A stretch of DNA of 64,000 bases. Origin: Triangularia verruculosa (taxonomy: Eukaryota > Ascomycota > Sordariomycetes > Sordariales > Podosporaceae). The DNA is taken from positions 124,001 to 188,000 of the forward strand of contig MU863897.1 in assembly GCA_033296885.1 (NCBI GenBank). The letters are read 5' to 3'. Positions within the stretch are counted from its first letter, which is position 1. The number at the start of each line of letters is the position of its first letter. The translations under genes and the position numbers were made by a program. Below the pieces are notes generated by a model that was not told where the DNA came from, did not search any database, and was given only the letters and a program-made list of their open reading frames with translations. Below are positions 10,119 through 22,300 of this stretch, piece by piece.

Positions 10119-11765
10119 CTACTCATCGTCTAGATCCGCTCCCAACTCTTCCTCTTCCGCCTCGTAGTCTTCTGACTCGTCACCATTAGAATCTGCCTCC
10201 TGATCTGAGGATTCTACACTGGGTGTCTCTGCCCGTAGTTCTTCAAGACTCCTGTCGCCATGCTCTTCCTCGTCCTCGTCCTGTTCCTGGTAGTCATCAT
10301 CACTGTCCTCTTGCTCAACCAGAACCTGCGAACCCCCCCGTTCGTCATCGGACGCATCCTTGACATCATCGGCAAAAACCACTGTCTTTTGAATCGGTGA
10401 CTTTGACTCTTGTTCCAAGACATCTCCGCTCCATGGCTTGCACTCCTTGACAAGCTCGCCGCAGCGCAGGCAGTTCCATCCTTCACCCTCCTCCCGTTCA
10501 ATTCTTGTGGCCAAGCATACGAAACAGTAGACACATCCGCATGGGATGGCTTCGTAAGGGTTTGTGATATCTGTCTGCGCCGAGCCCACCACACCGGTCT
10601 TAGAAGTAGCCGCAGCCATCAACTCATTCTCGTTGGTCGCCTGGTTTTGATCCTGATAGCAGATAGCGCATGTTCGCTCTGGCAAAAAATCAAAGTCGCC
10701 CTGCTTTTCCGCAGCACCATCACCACCTGTCGTGCTAATGATCTTTTTGGTTTTACGCCACGTCCGTGCCAACCAGCGCCTCCATCGGTTGATACCCACC
10801 AGTGGAAGTACAAAAAGTAGGAACTCGGTAAACGCGTGCCATACCAACTGTCGGTTGAGGTACTCAAATGACACCTCACGACTGACTTGGCTGGTAGGTG
10901 GAGCCAACCTCATGCGCAGCACCCGGTCTAAAAGCGTCCTATACCGGCCCTGCAAGAGGAACACCAGAAACGAGGCGAACGAAGCAGCAGCGTGTAGAGT
11001 TGACAGCCTATCCGTCATGCTCGAGAGCCGCTGTACCGTCGGACTTGGCTCGTCGAACCCATCATCCTGCTCCATCAACCAGTTCTCCCACTTTGACCAC
11101 AAGTACCTTCCGCCCACCGTGAACAACCCATACATTCCCTTCTGCCACTTGCTCGGCGGAACCAAAACGCTCCCCGTGTGCCTCGCATCTGTGTACTTCA
11201 GATTCTGTAGCGCAGCACCATACGTCGCGTCGTGGTCCCAGATAGTGAGCTTGAATATCACCGCCCTCAGCGCGAGCGATATCTCAGCGTCCCAGTCATG
11301 TTTGATAGTATTGTTCCCTCCACCTCCGCCGCCATAGTAGCGAACTGCCTCCCCTACTTGACCCTTCATCAATTCAACCAGTTCTTCATCCAGCAGCTCC
11401 GCGTCAACCTGACCAACGCGGAAAGCTGGGCGCGTACCCTCGCGGCTGGATATGGCGTCCCATATCGATAGCGTTGACGCACCGACTCGTCGGAGAAGAG
11501 GAGACTGGGAAGCGGCAATGCGCGTGCGGAGCTGGGACTCGGACTGCTGAGCTGCTACTCGAGCTGCTTCCTGAGCGTCGCGGGCTTGTCGGCGAGCAAT
11601 AAGACGTTGCTGGGCTTGAGCGAATGAGTTGGCCGATGGGGGGTTGGATGGGGGCGTTACTGCTACTGATGCTGGCGCTGGCGCTGGTGCAGCAGCGGGA
11701 GCAACAGCATCTGGCGCGGCCGCACTTGGGCTGCTGCTGTCTTTAGGGGGTTTGGGATCGCTCAT
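10119..11765 (-). CDS. pex2: Peroxisome biogenesis factor Pex2 (RING E3)
   Basis: Single-exon protein of 548 residues. In the family, Pex2 is a peroxisomal-membrane RING ubiquitin ligase that works with Pex10 and Pex12 to ubiquitinate and recycle the import receptor Pex5. Here an alanine/proline-rich start and a heptad-like Arg/Gln-rich stretch precede the Pex2/Pex12 N-terminal domain (about 90-345), which includes hydrophobic segments such as ASFASFLVFLLQG and EFLLFVLPLVGI. The RING lies at about 366-437: CAIC, then PCGCVYCFVC, then CLRC. The position usually filled by the RING histidine is a cysteine here. After the RING comes an extremely acidic tail (about 460-548), absent from the human protein, which makes this copy long. 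In Podospora the orthologue (car1) is known for its role in karyogamy. It is transcribed away from the dehydrogenase-propeller gene across a 700-bp gap. Confidence 0.93.
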   Translation of the reverse strand: MSDPKPPKDSSSPSAAAPDAVAPAAAPAPAPASVAVTPPSNPPSANSFAQAQQRLIARRQARDAQEAARVAAQQSESQLRTRIAASQSPLLRRVGASTLSIWDAISSREGTRPAFRVGQVDAELLDEELVELMKGQVGEAVRYYGGGGGGNNTIKHDWDAEISLALRAVIFKLTIWDHDATYGAALQNLKYTDARHTGSVLVPPSKWQKGMYGLFTVGGRYLWSKWENWLMEQDDGFDEPSPTVQRLSSMTDRLSTLHAAASFASFLVFLLQGRYRTLLDRVLRMRLAPPTSQVSREVSFEYLNRQLVWHAFTEFLLFVLPLVGINRWRRWLARTWRKTKKIISTTGGDGAAEKQGDFDFLPERTCAICYQDQNQATNENELMAAATSKTGVVGSAQTDITNPYEAIPCGCVYCFVCLATRIEREEGEGWNCLRCGELVKECKPWSGDVLEQESKSPIQKTVVFADDVKDASDDERGGSQVLVEQEDSDDDYQEQDEDEEEHGDRSLEELRAETPSVESSDQEADSNGDESEDYEAEEEELGADLDDE

Positions 11766-12465
11766 CGTATTGGTGTTTGAAGGAAGCTGAGTGATGATGA
11801 GCGTTTGGTTATCGTACAGAAGCGCATCGTACTCCTTTCATTACCTATGCGCCTGGAAAGTACATAATGAATGGCTTCGTCGGTCCGGGCGGTCGGTCGA
11901 TGGACAGGAAAGCCGAGGTTGGATCTTGATGGCAGCTGTTGCAGCTGATGGCACGGGTCAGGGATGCGGGCTTGGCGCGTTGCGGCAGGGCCCACCTTTT
12001 TCCATCCTTCCCCGCGAATCACACTGTGGGGATCCTTGCAAAGGGACATGGGTTCCTTCCCAAGTTCAATTCAACGTCCACCTTGATTTCCTCTGGCTCG
12101 GTCTTGTGTTATTTCCTGTGAAGGAGACAAAGAAAACACCAAGTCAGTGTCTAACCACAAATTGGGACTACTTATTACCCGTAAAGCCCATGACTGTATG
12201 CCATGACTCGGCGTTGACGAGAGTTCGTTTCTTGGAGCTGACGCAATGACTGAGCCATGCAGCTGTATAGGTAGCTACTTAGTATGACCTGGAAGAGCCG
12301 GACGGGTTTCCGTTGAAGATGTGGTTAGAGTTTCAACCAGAGCCGGTAGGCTAGAGGGGGAAAAGGGGTTCGAGAAATGTCTTGATGTACGGCTCCCATG
12401 CCTCTTTCGGGACCGTATACGCTGTTTTCTTTCTGCTATCCATTCTTTGGTCTGATGGTTGGTTA
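11766..12465. other. Divergent promoter region, Pex2 / dehydrogenase-propeller
   Basis: These 700 bases separate two divergently transcribed start codons and should hold both promoters. No clear TATA box or known operator was recognised. An in-frame extension of the right-hand gene upstream of 12466 encodes a hydrophobic stretch but begins at non-ideal start codons. Confidence 0.5.
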
Positions 12466-14386
12466 ATGGCAACCGACTCTCGACCGTCCACGATGACGAA
12501 GTGGAAGCTCCCTCCGACGATCAACAGGTCAGTCGGAATCCTGGGAGCCGGTGTACTGGGCCGCCGTATAGGTGCCTGCTGGGCTTCTGCTGGTTACAAA
12601 GTCAACATCCGCGATCCCGATGCACAACAAACCCATGGTGCTCTGCAGTACATCAAAAACGAGCTCTGGAGGTACAAGCCCACCATCAGCCCCGATAAAA
12701 TATCAGTCCATGGTTTCCAGGACTTGAGACCCGCGGTGGAGGACTCCTGGTTGGTGATAGAGTGTGTGCCTGAGAAGCTCGACCTCAAGATCAACACCTT
12801 TGCCGACCTCGAGAAAGCTGTCCGGCCAGATACTATCCTGGGGACCAACTCATCGTCCTACAAGTCGCGGGAACTTGCGGCCAAAGTGAAGCCTGAGACG
12901 GCCAAGCGCATGCTTAATATGCATTACTACATTCCGCCCGACATTCGCGTCGTCGAGCTCATGACCAGCGGATCAACCCACGAAGACATCTTTTCTTTTC
13001 TCGAGGATCACCTCAAGAGGTCCGGCATGCTTCCTGTCATAGCACACCGAGAGTCTACTGGATTTATTCTCAACCGTGTCTGGGCTGCTATCAAACGAGA
13101 ATGTCTAATGGTGCTATCCGAGGGTGTTGCTTCTCCAGAAGAACTTGACATGGTGTGGAACGAAATGTTTGTCAAGAACGGCGTGCCCCCATGCGAGCTG
13201 ATGGACTCGGTAGGCTTGGACACCGTGTCACTCATCGAGCAGCATTACATCGAGGAGCGGAATCTTCATGATCCTGGCGTCATAGCCTTCCTCCAGAAGT
13301 ATATTGAAGAGGGCAGGCTGGGGGCCAAATGCAGCAAGGGCGGACTGTACCCTCCAGGCTATACCACCAAGACTGCTGGTCAGCAGCAAACCCCATATGA
13401 CAACCTGCACGCACCATCCTTGTACATCCTCGACCTTGGTCTCAACAACGAGCCGGAGGAGGAGTACCAGCGTGGCAGGATCCTGGTGGGCAGCGCAGAT
13501 GGGCAGACTCCTCTCCGCACGATAGTGGACCACCAGTCCATGCCAGACGGAATCGCTCTCTGCCCGTCTGAAGGTAAGATTATCTGGGGCAACATGGGTG
13601 TGCCTAACAAAAACGACGGCAGCATCATGTCGTGCAACTTGGACGGTAGCGACATCAAGGTCATTGTTGCTTCAGGCACGGTACACACACCCAAGCAGAT
13701 TGCTGTTGACGACGGCTGCTCCAAGATGTACTTTTCCGACCGCGAGGGCATGCGCGTCTTCCGATGTAACATCGATGGCTCTGGGTTGGAAGTCCTCATC
13801 CGCAACGGGGACTGGGCCACTGGTTTTGAGGACCAGACGCAATGGTGCGTGGGCCTCGGGCTCGCCCCGTTGGAAGGCAAGTTCTATTGGACACAAAAGG
13901 GCCCCTCCAAGGGATCCAAAGGCCGTATTTTCAGGGCGAACATCCGAACACCTCACGGGCATGACGCCTCCACGAGAACCGACATCGAATGCCTCTTCCA
14001 AGGCCTGCCAGAGCCTATCGATATCGAGATCGATGAGGAAGGCAAGTTTATGTACTGGACCGACAGAGGAGAGCTCCCTCGTGGAAACAGCTTGAACAGG
14101 GCTGAGATGGGTCCTGATGGTCAGTATGCGAATCACAAGATCCTAGCCAGAAACCTACATGAGGCTATCGGCATCACTCTTGATAGGAAGAATCGACACA
14201 TATATGCTACAGATTTGTGAGTCAACCCCCTTCCCATGACCTACCTCACTGGTTGTTCATAGCTGACCGCCTGATAACACATACAGGGGCGGAGCGGTGT
14301 ACCGCTTCAACATGGATGGAACTGGACGCAAGAAGTTTTATGAGGACGAGGGTTCTTTTGCGGGGATTGCACTGTGTGACAAATAA
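12466..14386 (+). CDS. 3-hydroxyacyl-CoA dehydrogenase-like / YWTD beta-propeller fusion
   Basis: Two exons, 12466-14216 and 14287-14386, with a 70-nt intron (GTGAGT...CATACAG); splicing restores the propeller ending LGGAVYRFNMDGTG. The product has 616 residues. Residues about 18-320 follow the 3-hydroxyacyl-CoA dehydrogenase fold: a Rossmann start GILGAGVLGRRIG, then ECVPEK, GTNSSS and NMHYYIPP, and a helical C-terminal dehydrogenase domain. The usual His-x-x-Asn-Pro catalytic surround is changed (HYYIPP), so substrate is uncertain. Residues about 330-616 form repeated blade motifs (ILVGSADG, MYFSDREG, MYWTDRGE, IYATDLGG) of the LDL-receptor class B/SMP-30-like beta-propeller. Both halves sit in one uninterrupted frame, so the fusion is real unless the assembly is wrong. 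Start is uncertain: ATGs at 12385, 12466 and 12493 are in frame; 12493 has the best context and keeps the NAD site. Confidence 0.8.
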
Positions 14387-15309
14387 CGTACTGTCGTGTC
14401 TCGGTAGGCAGCTGTCGTCGGGTCGGGTCTTGTTTCTGTCTCAGACTGGAGAAGGCTTCGAGAGCGCTTTCGGCAATGGCCGATCGGCTTGTGAAACGCC
14501 TTACAGCTTGTTTCCTGTGCTACTTGGATTGGCCAGTGAAGGCAGCAAGAGAATGGTGTGTGGATTAAGGAGGGGGTGGAAGGGCAAGACAACTAATAAA
14601 CAAGCAACGTCTGGTGTTTGTGTCAACCGAACCGAGGGCGTGTCTGGTATCCAGTGATTTTGGTCCGCAGATCAGGAAACAGTGGCCGGAAAATAACTGG
14701 CTTCGTCTTGATGTGTGTAGGCGGAATAACAGGGACTGCCACTCGGAACGAGGGCCTTGGGGGGTCAGGTTGATATACGTTAAGCCGGTCTATTGAGCAT
14801 TTGCTATGCAGGTTCAATGCTTATCTAGGATTTAACTAAGCAATGTTTTTAAAGTATCTGGGCTATTTAGCCTTCCATTCATACCGAATATCGCCCAAGG
14901 CATGTTAGACATCTGAGAAGCTTATCAGCACCTGTGGTACACAGCGTGAAGGGGTAGGGTGTATCAACCAAAAATCACACTCCCTGCCTGCCGTGACGGT
15001 GTTGATGGACCCCTGTCAGAACAACTCCACTCAAATTTATGCCCCGCTATCTTTAGGCTGTCACCCCCCCCACCAAGCATCGACCTGGGCTTCTTCAACA
15101 GCTTGATATTCTTTCTGTTTTCTTCTAACAAGCTCTACAACGAAAAAAGAAAGCAAACAGCAGGGCGGAATCCAATCCACCTACGTCACTCTATGCCTCT
15201 AATACCTGGTGGACAGTAACCCCATCGTGTCTAGCCCTCTAATTCCTACTCCACCTTCGCGCCTCCAACCGCAACACATCGACAGCTCGACGGCCTGCTA
15301 GGAACCACA
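14387..15309. other. Intergenic region before the importin gene
   Basis: A 923-base gap between two plus-strand genes: 3' UTR on the left, promoter and leader of the karyopherin gene on the right. The last 250 bases include a C-run (near 15063), a T/C-rich stretch and an A-rich tract typical of fungal leaders. No gene is seen. Confidence 0.55.
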
Positions 15310-18300
15310 ATGAGCTTCGCGATCGAGGTGCCGGGCGAAGCTGCGCCCTTCAGCCCTGTCGAACTGTGCAGGACACTAGAAGCTGCTAGCATATCCTCCG
15401 ACCAAGCCCAGAGACAGTCCGCTGGCCAGCAGTTACAGGCTTGGGAGTCGCATCCCGATTATTTTGTTACCCTTCAGGTAGGGATTATGCCATGCCTAGC
15501 ACAACTGGCTTTGTAACGACTGACAAGCTTGCTTGAAAATAGGCAGTATTCCTCGACAAGTCACTACGCAGGGAAATTCGATGGCTTGCCATCATTGTGC
15601 TCAAGAACGGCATCGACAAGTACTGGCGACCGAGAGCGAAACATGCCATAACACCACCCCAGAAAGAGCTGATACGCTCTCGACTTCTGCAAGGTTCAGT
15701 AGATGAAGAGGACAGACAGCTCGCGCTACACAACGCCTTGGTGACGGCTAAGATTGTGAGGGTAGACTACCCAGATAGTTGGCCGGATGCAATTGCCAAC
15801 ATCATCAACGCTACTCGAACAGCCAAGACTGGGAATCCGATGCACCTCGGTGGTGCCCTGTTGGTCATGCTCCGAATAGTCAAGGAGCTGAGTACTGCCC
15901 GACTGGCTCGATCCCAGACCGCTCTCCAAAAGGTTACGCCCGAGCTGGTACAGCTGCTCGGAGAGATCTACACCGAGAAGACGGCTTACTGGCAAGAATT
16001 CCTCATGAAAGGCCAGGGCGATGAGGACGACGCCGACTACGCCATGCAAAACAGCTTGATAGCACTCAAGCTTCTACGACGGCTGGTCACTGTCGGTTAT
16101 AAGGAACCTCACAGGGACACCATGGTCCAAGGGCTTTGGTCTCTGTCACAGACACAGTTTGATCAGTTCCTCAACGGCGTCGGTCACGATTCGTGGATCC
16201 CCATACCATATCAAGATACCGTTGGCAAACACCTCATCCAGTTTACCAAGCTTCATATCGACATGGCGACAATGCACCCGTGCAGCTTCCCAATTCTTCC
16301 AAATTCGATTCCCCTAGTTAGAGCCTATTGGAATCTTGTGAAGGATTTCTCCCAGGTGTTCGAGAAGTCTGGCGGCATCAAGCAGACGGAGAGCACAGCA
16401 GGAAATATAAAGCACGAGGGGCCGTTGGCGGAGAAGCTAGCCCTCAAGGGGCTATTGTTGCTGAGGGCTTGCATCGGAATTGCCTATCGACCGTCTCAAT
16501 CGTTCAAGTATCAGAGCCCAGAAATGAAAGACCTGGAGACACAAGCGATTCACGTCATTAAGGTCGAATTGTTGGGAAGGGAGTTTCTCCTGGACATCGT
16601 CCAGGTCATCATCAGCAAGCTATTTGTCTTCCGCAAGTCAGATCTTGATGCATGGGAGGAGAATCCGGAAGAATGGGAAGCTCAGGAACGCACACAAGGA
16701 TCCGCATATGAATGGGCTATCCGGCCATGCGCTGAGCGGTTGCTAATAGATCTTTTGACTCATTACCGAGAGTTAGGTCAGCCACTTCTCAGCTACTGCG
16801 AGCTTGCCACGAAGGTTGATATGGACATAGTCACAAAAGAGGCCGCGTACTGCGCTCTTGGATGTGCCGCTGCTGTTGTGCACCAAAACTTTGATTTCGA
16901 CCGCTTCCTAACCACAACGCTGGTCAAAGACGCTCAGGTTCAAGATACCATGGCTAAGCTGCTCCGCCGGCGTATAGCCATTCTATTGAGCCAATGGATT
17001 GCGATCAAGATCTCCATTTCCAGCCGGAGAGTGGTGTATGATATCTTCCGTCACTTATTGAACCCAGCCGACAATCACAATGACGAAGTCGTACGGATCA
17101 CCGCTGCACGCCAGTTCAAGTATATTGCCAACGACTTTGAGTTTCAGCCGAAAGCCTTCCTGCCATATGCGCCCGACTATTTCAATCTCTTGATCGGTCT
17201 ACTCTCTGAGGCGGAGAGTGACGAGACAAAGCTTGCCATTCTGGACACAGTCAGGTCCGTCGTCATCAGAATGGAGGAGCATGTTTCACAGTTTGGGGAT
17301 GCCATTATGATGACACTTCCCAAGCTGTGGGAGTCTGTGGGAAGCGAGGAGTACATGATGAAACAATCGGTGCTTGCCATCATGTCGGCTCTGGTGATGT
17401 CGATCAGGGCCGATTCTCAGCGCTACCATCCACTGATCTTGCCTCTATTATCGGAAGCAATGAACCCTGAATCGCCGCTGCATCTGCACCTGATCGAAGA
17501 GTCTGTCGAGCTATGGAGGTCGGTTTTGTTGCAGTGTGTGCCACCCCTGAACCCCGATCTCACACAAATGGTTCAGCTGGCATTGCCACTTCTCGAGTAC
17601 GATTCGGCGGTGTCGAACCATTGCCTAGAGATCGTCAAGTCCTACATCTCTCTTGCTCCGCAAGATCTCCTCAGTGATTCTCTTCGCCAACCCACCCTTG
17701 CCGCCCTAGCCAAAACTCTCAACGCCCACAGCCGTGATCAATCCCAGCTCGGCGCCAAATCAATCGAGCTCATGATTCGATTTTCCCAAGAACTCGGCGG
17801 ATCCCAGGGAGTAACGGTTATTGTCCAAGACTTGTTTGAAATCGGCCTCGTTCGGGACATCCTCGAAGGGCTCCACAGCGCCTGGGAATCCTCCCAATCC
17901 ACAGGCCCCCACCGAATCCATTCCAACATCAGCACGATCAAAGAGACAGACTACTTCGCCCTCTTTGCTCGTGTTTGTCTAGCAGATCCTACGATCTTCA
18001 TCAACATGTTATCTCACCTCACCAACGGCGGACCAATCGACGCAGTCCTTTCATGGCTTCTAACCCAATGGTTCGCCAACTTTGATTGTATGGGCGACAT
18101 TGAGCGGGAAAAGCTTTCCTGTCTAGCTCTGTCAAGACTGTTAGAGCTTCCCTCCCCGGTACAAGAACTCGTTCTCGGGAAACTGCAGGAGTATCTTTCC
18201 ATGTGGACGTCCGTCGTGACGGAACTCGCCGACGGAACGGAGCCCGACGCTCCCCAACCGCAAGATACGCTAGTTTGGCTTAGTGACATCCCACGGTACG

Positions 18301-18539
18301 ACTACGACACGCCCCTTGATCTCCACGAGAGGACCTTTGCGGCAAAAGACCCGGTCCATTCGGTAGCTACCTACGAATTCGTCAAGGTTCGACTTCAGGA
18401 CCTGGTCCAGAGGGTAGGTGGGGAGCAAGCCTTTAAGCAAAACTGGGCCGTCAATGTTGACCGGGAGGTGCTCGCTGGCTTCCAGAGGCTCAGCGAGCCT
18501 GGCGGCACCGCTGTCGCTGTCAGCGCTGCCCCTAGTTAG
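15310..18539 (+). CDS. kap120: Importin-11/Kap120-type karyopherin beta
   Basis: Two exons, 15310-15477 and 15543-18539, with a 65-nt intron (CAG|GTAGGG ... AAATAG|GCA); the junction falls in helix sequence, giving FVTLQ-AVFLDKSLRREIRW. The product has 1054 residues, close to yeast Kap120 (about 1030) and human importin-11. The N-terminal importin-beta (IBN) domain, which contacts Ran-GTP, covers about residues 30-110. The rest is a long series of HEAT-type helical repeats without membrane segments. The family carries proteins into the nucleus in a Ran-dependent way; Kap120 and IPO11 have few known cargos, among them ribosome-assembly and ribosomal proteins. The match to Kap120/IPO11 rather than another karyopherin is from the N-terminal motif pattern and length. 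Confidence 0.88.
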
Positions 18540-19313
18540 AAGAGGAGTGTAGCCATTGCTGCGGCGCACACGCGCAAACAACAAGAAATTCGCCGCAAGA
18601 TACTCTTTCGTCGACCTGGACGCTTTCACGCCGTGATCAGGAAAGGTACAGGGAGCAACGTAGGGGACACAGCAAGCGACTTCTTGAATCGAGTTCGTTA
18701 TGATGAGATGATGAGAGAGATGGAGGGAAGCAAGCGATGAAAAAATAAGGGGGACTACCTCATGTTAGCGATGAGGATTTTACACACACTAATTCATGTT
18801 TGGTAGGTTTAGGCCAAGCTATGGAGAATCAATTTGAGTGCATCAAGCGTAATCATCGGGCCCTAAATGATGGCAACATTCGTACCCTTGATATTGATTC
18901 ATTTGACGTTTAATGGCTCATGATTCTAGACGCACGGTAAGAAAGTAGACCTTGTGCTTTCCTGTTAATCAATGGCACGTTCACAGGACACCTTCGACAA
19001 ACGACGAGTGTATGTAATCTCCTCAATTACTCCCCCTTCACAACCTCCACGCTATACTTAGTATCAAGTATCTCACCCTCCCTCCAGATTCCTCGAAACA
19101 AAAGAGAGACGAATGTGGACTATAAGCGAATCATCAAAGTTGTGCCCATCCGCCCTTTGCTATGCAGCTCCAATGCCATGCTATGAGGTCTTGTGCCAAC
19201 AAAACAAAACAAAACAAAACAGAAATAAAACCAGCCACCAAGATATCTCATCGCTAATGATTCGCCGCCGGTAAGAACACAAAACATAAGAAAAAATGCA
19301 GTTCAAAATTGGT
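18540..19313. other. Convergent 3' intergenic region
   Basis: These 774 bases lie between the stop of the karyopherin gene and the stop of the Fab1 gene, which face each other. The sequence is A/T-rich and holds a short AAAAC tandem repeat at about 19200-19221. No gene is evident; it should contain both 3' UTRs. Confidence 0.55.
19200..19221. repeat. AAAAC microsatellite
   Basis: Four to five perfect copies of the pentamer AAAAC in the likely 3' UTR of the Fab1 gene. Confidence 0.9.
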
Positions 19314-22300
19314 TCAAACATCCCCCTCAAACCTCGTTCGTGGCGTGGCAGGCGTATTAGGCGGAAGATGATTTCCAAAAGTATGCCAGCAGTTGGGAGC
19401 TTGGAGAATATACCTGCAATCATCAAACATTAGTAAAATGCATTTCACCATAATGATAAGAAGAACATTTAACACGTACCTAGCCATGGCCTCCCTGAAC
19501 CGACTCTTGTACTCCTTCGGACTAGTCACCGTCGGTCTGTTCCTCCCTCCGCCCGCAAATCCCCTATTCTTGATCCAGCTCTCCAACTGCTTGTCCCATG
19601 TATACGTCCTGATGCAGTCAATGATCCCCACCACCAGTTCCTTCTTGACTTCATCCACCGCCACCATGAGCGAGTAGTCCATCACGCCCATCCTCGCCAA
19701 GAACAGCGTGTCGTTGAACACCGATGTCTTCAGCAACCGCTTCGAGTGCTCCCTTGCAAATAGCGGGGACTCGTAGATGTACTCGACCATGTTCTCGTCA
19801 AGCAACACTTCGTTTTGTTCACCTGTTGATTGGATGCGACGGTTCCGCATTGAGCCTTTGAGATCGAATGTGCGTGTGGGCGAGCGGTCGTAGAATAGAT
19901 TCTCCATGACAAGCAGATCGAGCTTGATCTCGGTGTTGGTGACGGGGTTCCGGATGATGATCTGGAAAAAACCGAGCATTTTGGCGATCACAGAGGGAAG
20001 GTCGTGGAAGAGAGCGTGCGCCATGAGGTCAAAATAATCTGGGGCCAACTTGAGGAACGAAGAGGTCTCGACGGCCGAAAGGGACTTGAGGACGAAGCGA
20101 TCGTCGAGAGTCTTGAGGAAGACCGATTTGGTTTTGCCGCCTTTGGAATCCCACTTGAGGCAGCGAGACATAGACTCGGCGAAGCGGTCAGCAGCGCCAA
20201 CCTTGCGCCGAAGGGCATCAAACTGCTCGGCAAAGAAGATCTTGCACATCATTTTTGCTGAGCCCTCAGTGAATTGGTACTTGAGATGTGTGCCAGTTGA
20301 GCGCAGCAGACTGTTTTCGAGTTCAGCCTTAGAGAGGCCTGATGATTGCTGTGGCTTCATTTCTAGACCGTCGCTGCTTTCGTCTGTCTCTCTTTGATTC
20401 GACATTTCCCATCTCTGACGAATTTCAGCTAGTTTTGTCTTGTAGTCGTCAGAGTTCAGGGCAAACGCCAAAAGCGAGCTGGGCTCGTCCTCTCTTACAA
20501 TCACATCCGAGTCAAAGAAGATGTGATCAGTTGCATTGATGGGATATTCCAAGGGTGTCCAATTGCTGGCCGACCGTTCCGCCCAGAAATTAGTCAACAT
20601 GGTCATGAGACTCTTCTTTTGGTGTCTTGGGAGCTCTTCTGGAATCTCTTCACCAGGTTCCATAGAGTTGGCAATATCTTTGGCGTCGGGCATGAACTCG
20701 TCAAGTGTGATGGTAGAGGCATCAGCATCGCTGCCTGCACCTTCATCATCGGAATCCCCGCGGCCTTCATGTCGGGAATCATCCATATCTCCTTCAGTAT
20801 GAGTCCCTGTGGCCTTAGAGGGCGGTGCGAGTGGCGAGCTTGGCTCGGATGCCTTGTTTTGTGAATCGTCTGGCGTAGTACCAGGAACTGGTTGAGAAGT
20901 TTCTCCGGATTTCGCATCATGCTGAGGCTTTTCCAAGTGTTGCTCCTCGTCAGGGCCTGGCTCTTTGACAGCTTGATCCACGTCCTTGTAGACTTCCACT
21001 ATAGTCTTAGTCGACGTCCGTGGAAGGAAGGCTCTCGTAGACTGCATCTTCGCAGCCCGCTGCTTGCGGTCTCGCATCCGTTCCTTCTCGAATTCGCGAC
21101 TCAGTTGCTCAAAGTGACGTGCAAGCGTAGACACTTTGGACTCTCTTTTGTGGACATATCGGGGGATGGCTGATGGTGGCGCTTTTCGGTTCTTGAGAGC
21201 CCCAAGTCCAATACGATCGGTAAACTTCTTCTCCCCTTTGTCTGGCGTAGTCTTCTGTGCCTCAGAGGCTGCTTCTTGAGCCTTCTGCTCCTTCAGCAGC
21301 TTGCCAATGGCCGACTGCGTCCTAGGAAGTGTGCCGACTGGCTGCGATAAAGCACGAATCATTGGGGGCGATACAGCTTGGCCTGTTTTCCTTGGCACAG
21401 CACGGTCTCCTGCTGTTCGAGTTGAGTCTGAGACACCTTCAGCAATGAATCCTGTGCCGGTGGCATCGGTTGATACAGCACGCTGTTCGCGACGCAGTTG
21501 CTCAACCTTTTCTGTCAACGACATGTGTTCAGAGTTTGCGGGCTGGAAGGGCACAGCCAGTGGTGCTACCGGGGTCGCAGGAGGAGGCATTGTGGCGTTT
21601 GGATCAGAGACGGCGGATTGCAGCTGCTCACTCGGTGGTGATGGTGATTGCTTGGTGATGTCGAGATTCAAATCTGAATTGGCCAAAATACTTTTTGCCA
21701 AGCTTGGTGAAGTCGGGGTCGCCAGGTCCAAAGGCTCGACTCTCTCAAGAAGCTCATCGGCTTGGCTGGAAGCTGCTTCTTCCGTCACCGCGATTGGCTT
21801 CGAAGTTGGCGATACAGGAGTTTCCGGCGGCTGACTGTTTTCACCCTCCGTATTCTGTGAGGGCTTCTCCTCAAACTCAGAGTTGCTCGGCTGTGATGCA
21901 GAGGGGGTGGACTTCTCCTCTGACTCTGAGCCAACAGAAGTGGTTCCGTCAGTACTGGGTAAAGATTCCTTTGACTCGTTGTCTGTAAACATCTTCTTGA
22001 GCTGAATGATGGTCAGCTGTCGAACATCCTTGTCGGAAAGGAAATCGGCTTCAAATTTGGTGAATGCTGCATCCCAGTCTGTCACCTTTTCCAACATCCC
22101 GCGAATGACAGCATTGAAAGGGATGACTTCATAGTACTTGGAGCTCATGTAGGTCTCCTGAAGACTACGAACCAGTTCTGCCTGGTCGTCGTGGGCTTTT
22201 TTGGTGAGTCTTTCGATCTCTGCCGTGCAGGCCTCCGCTTTTTCTGGTAGCACACTGTCGATTCGGATGCTCTTGAGCCTAGCTCGTACTGAGGTCATGA

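Noticed and set aside
14287..14386. C-terminal peroxisomal targeting signal on the dehydrogenase-propeller protein
   Set aside because: The end CDK does not fit the SKL-type consensus.
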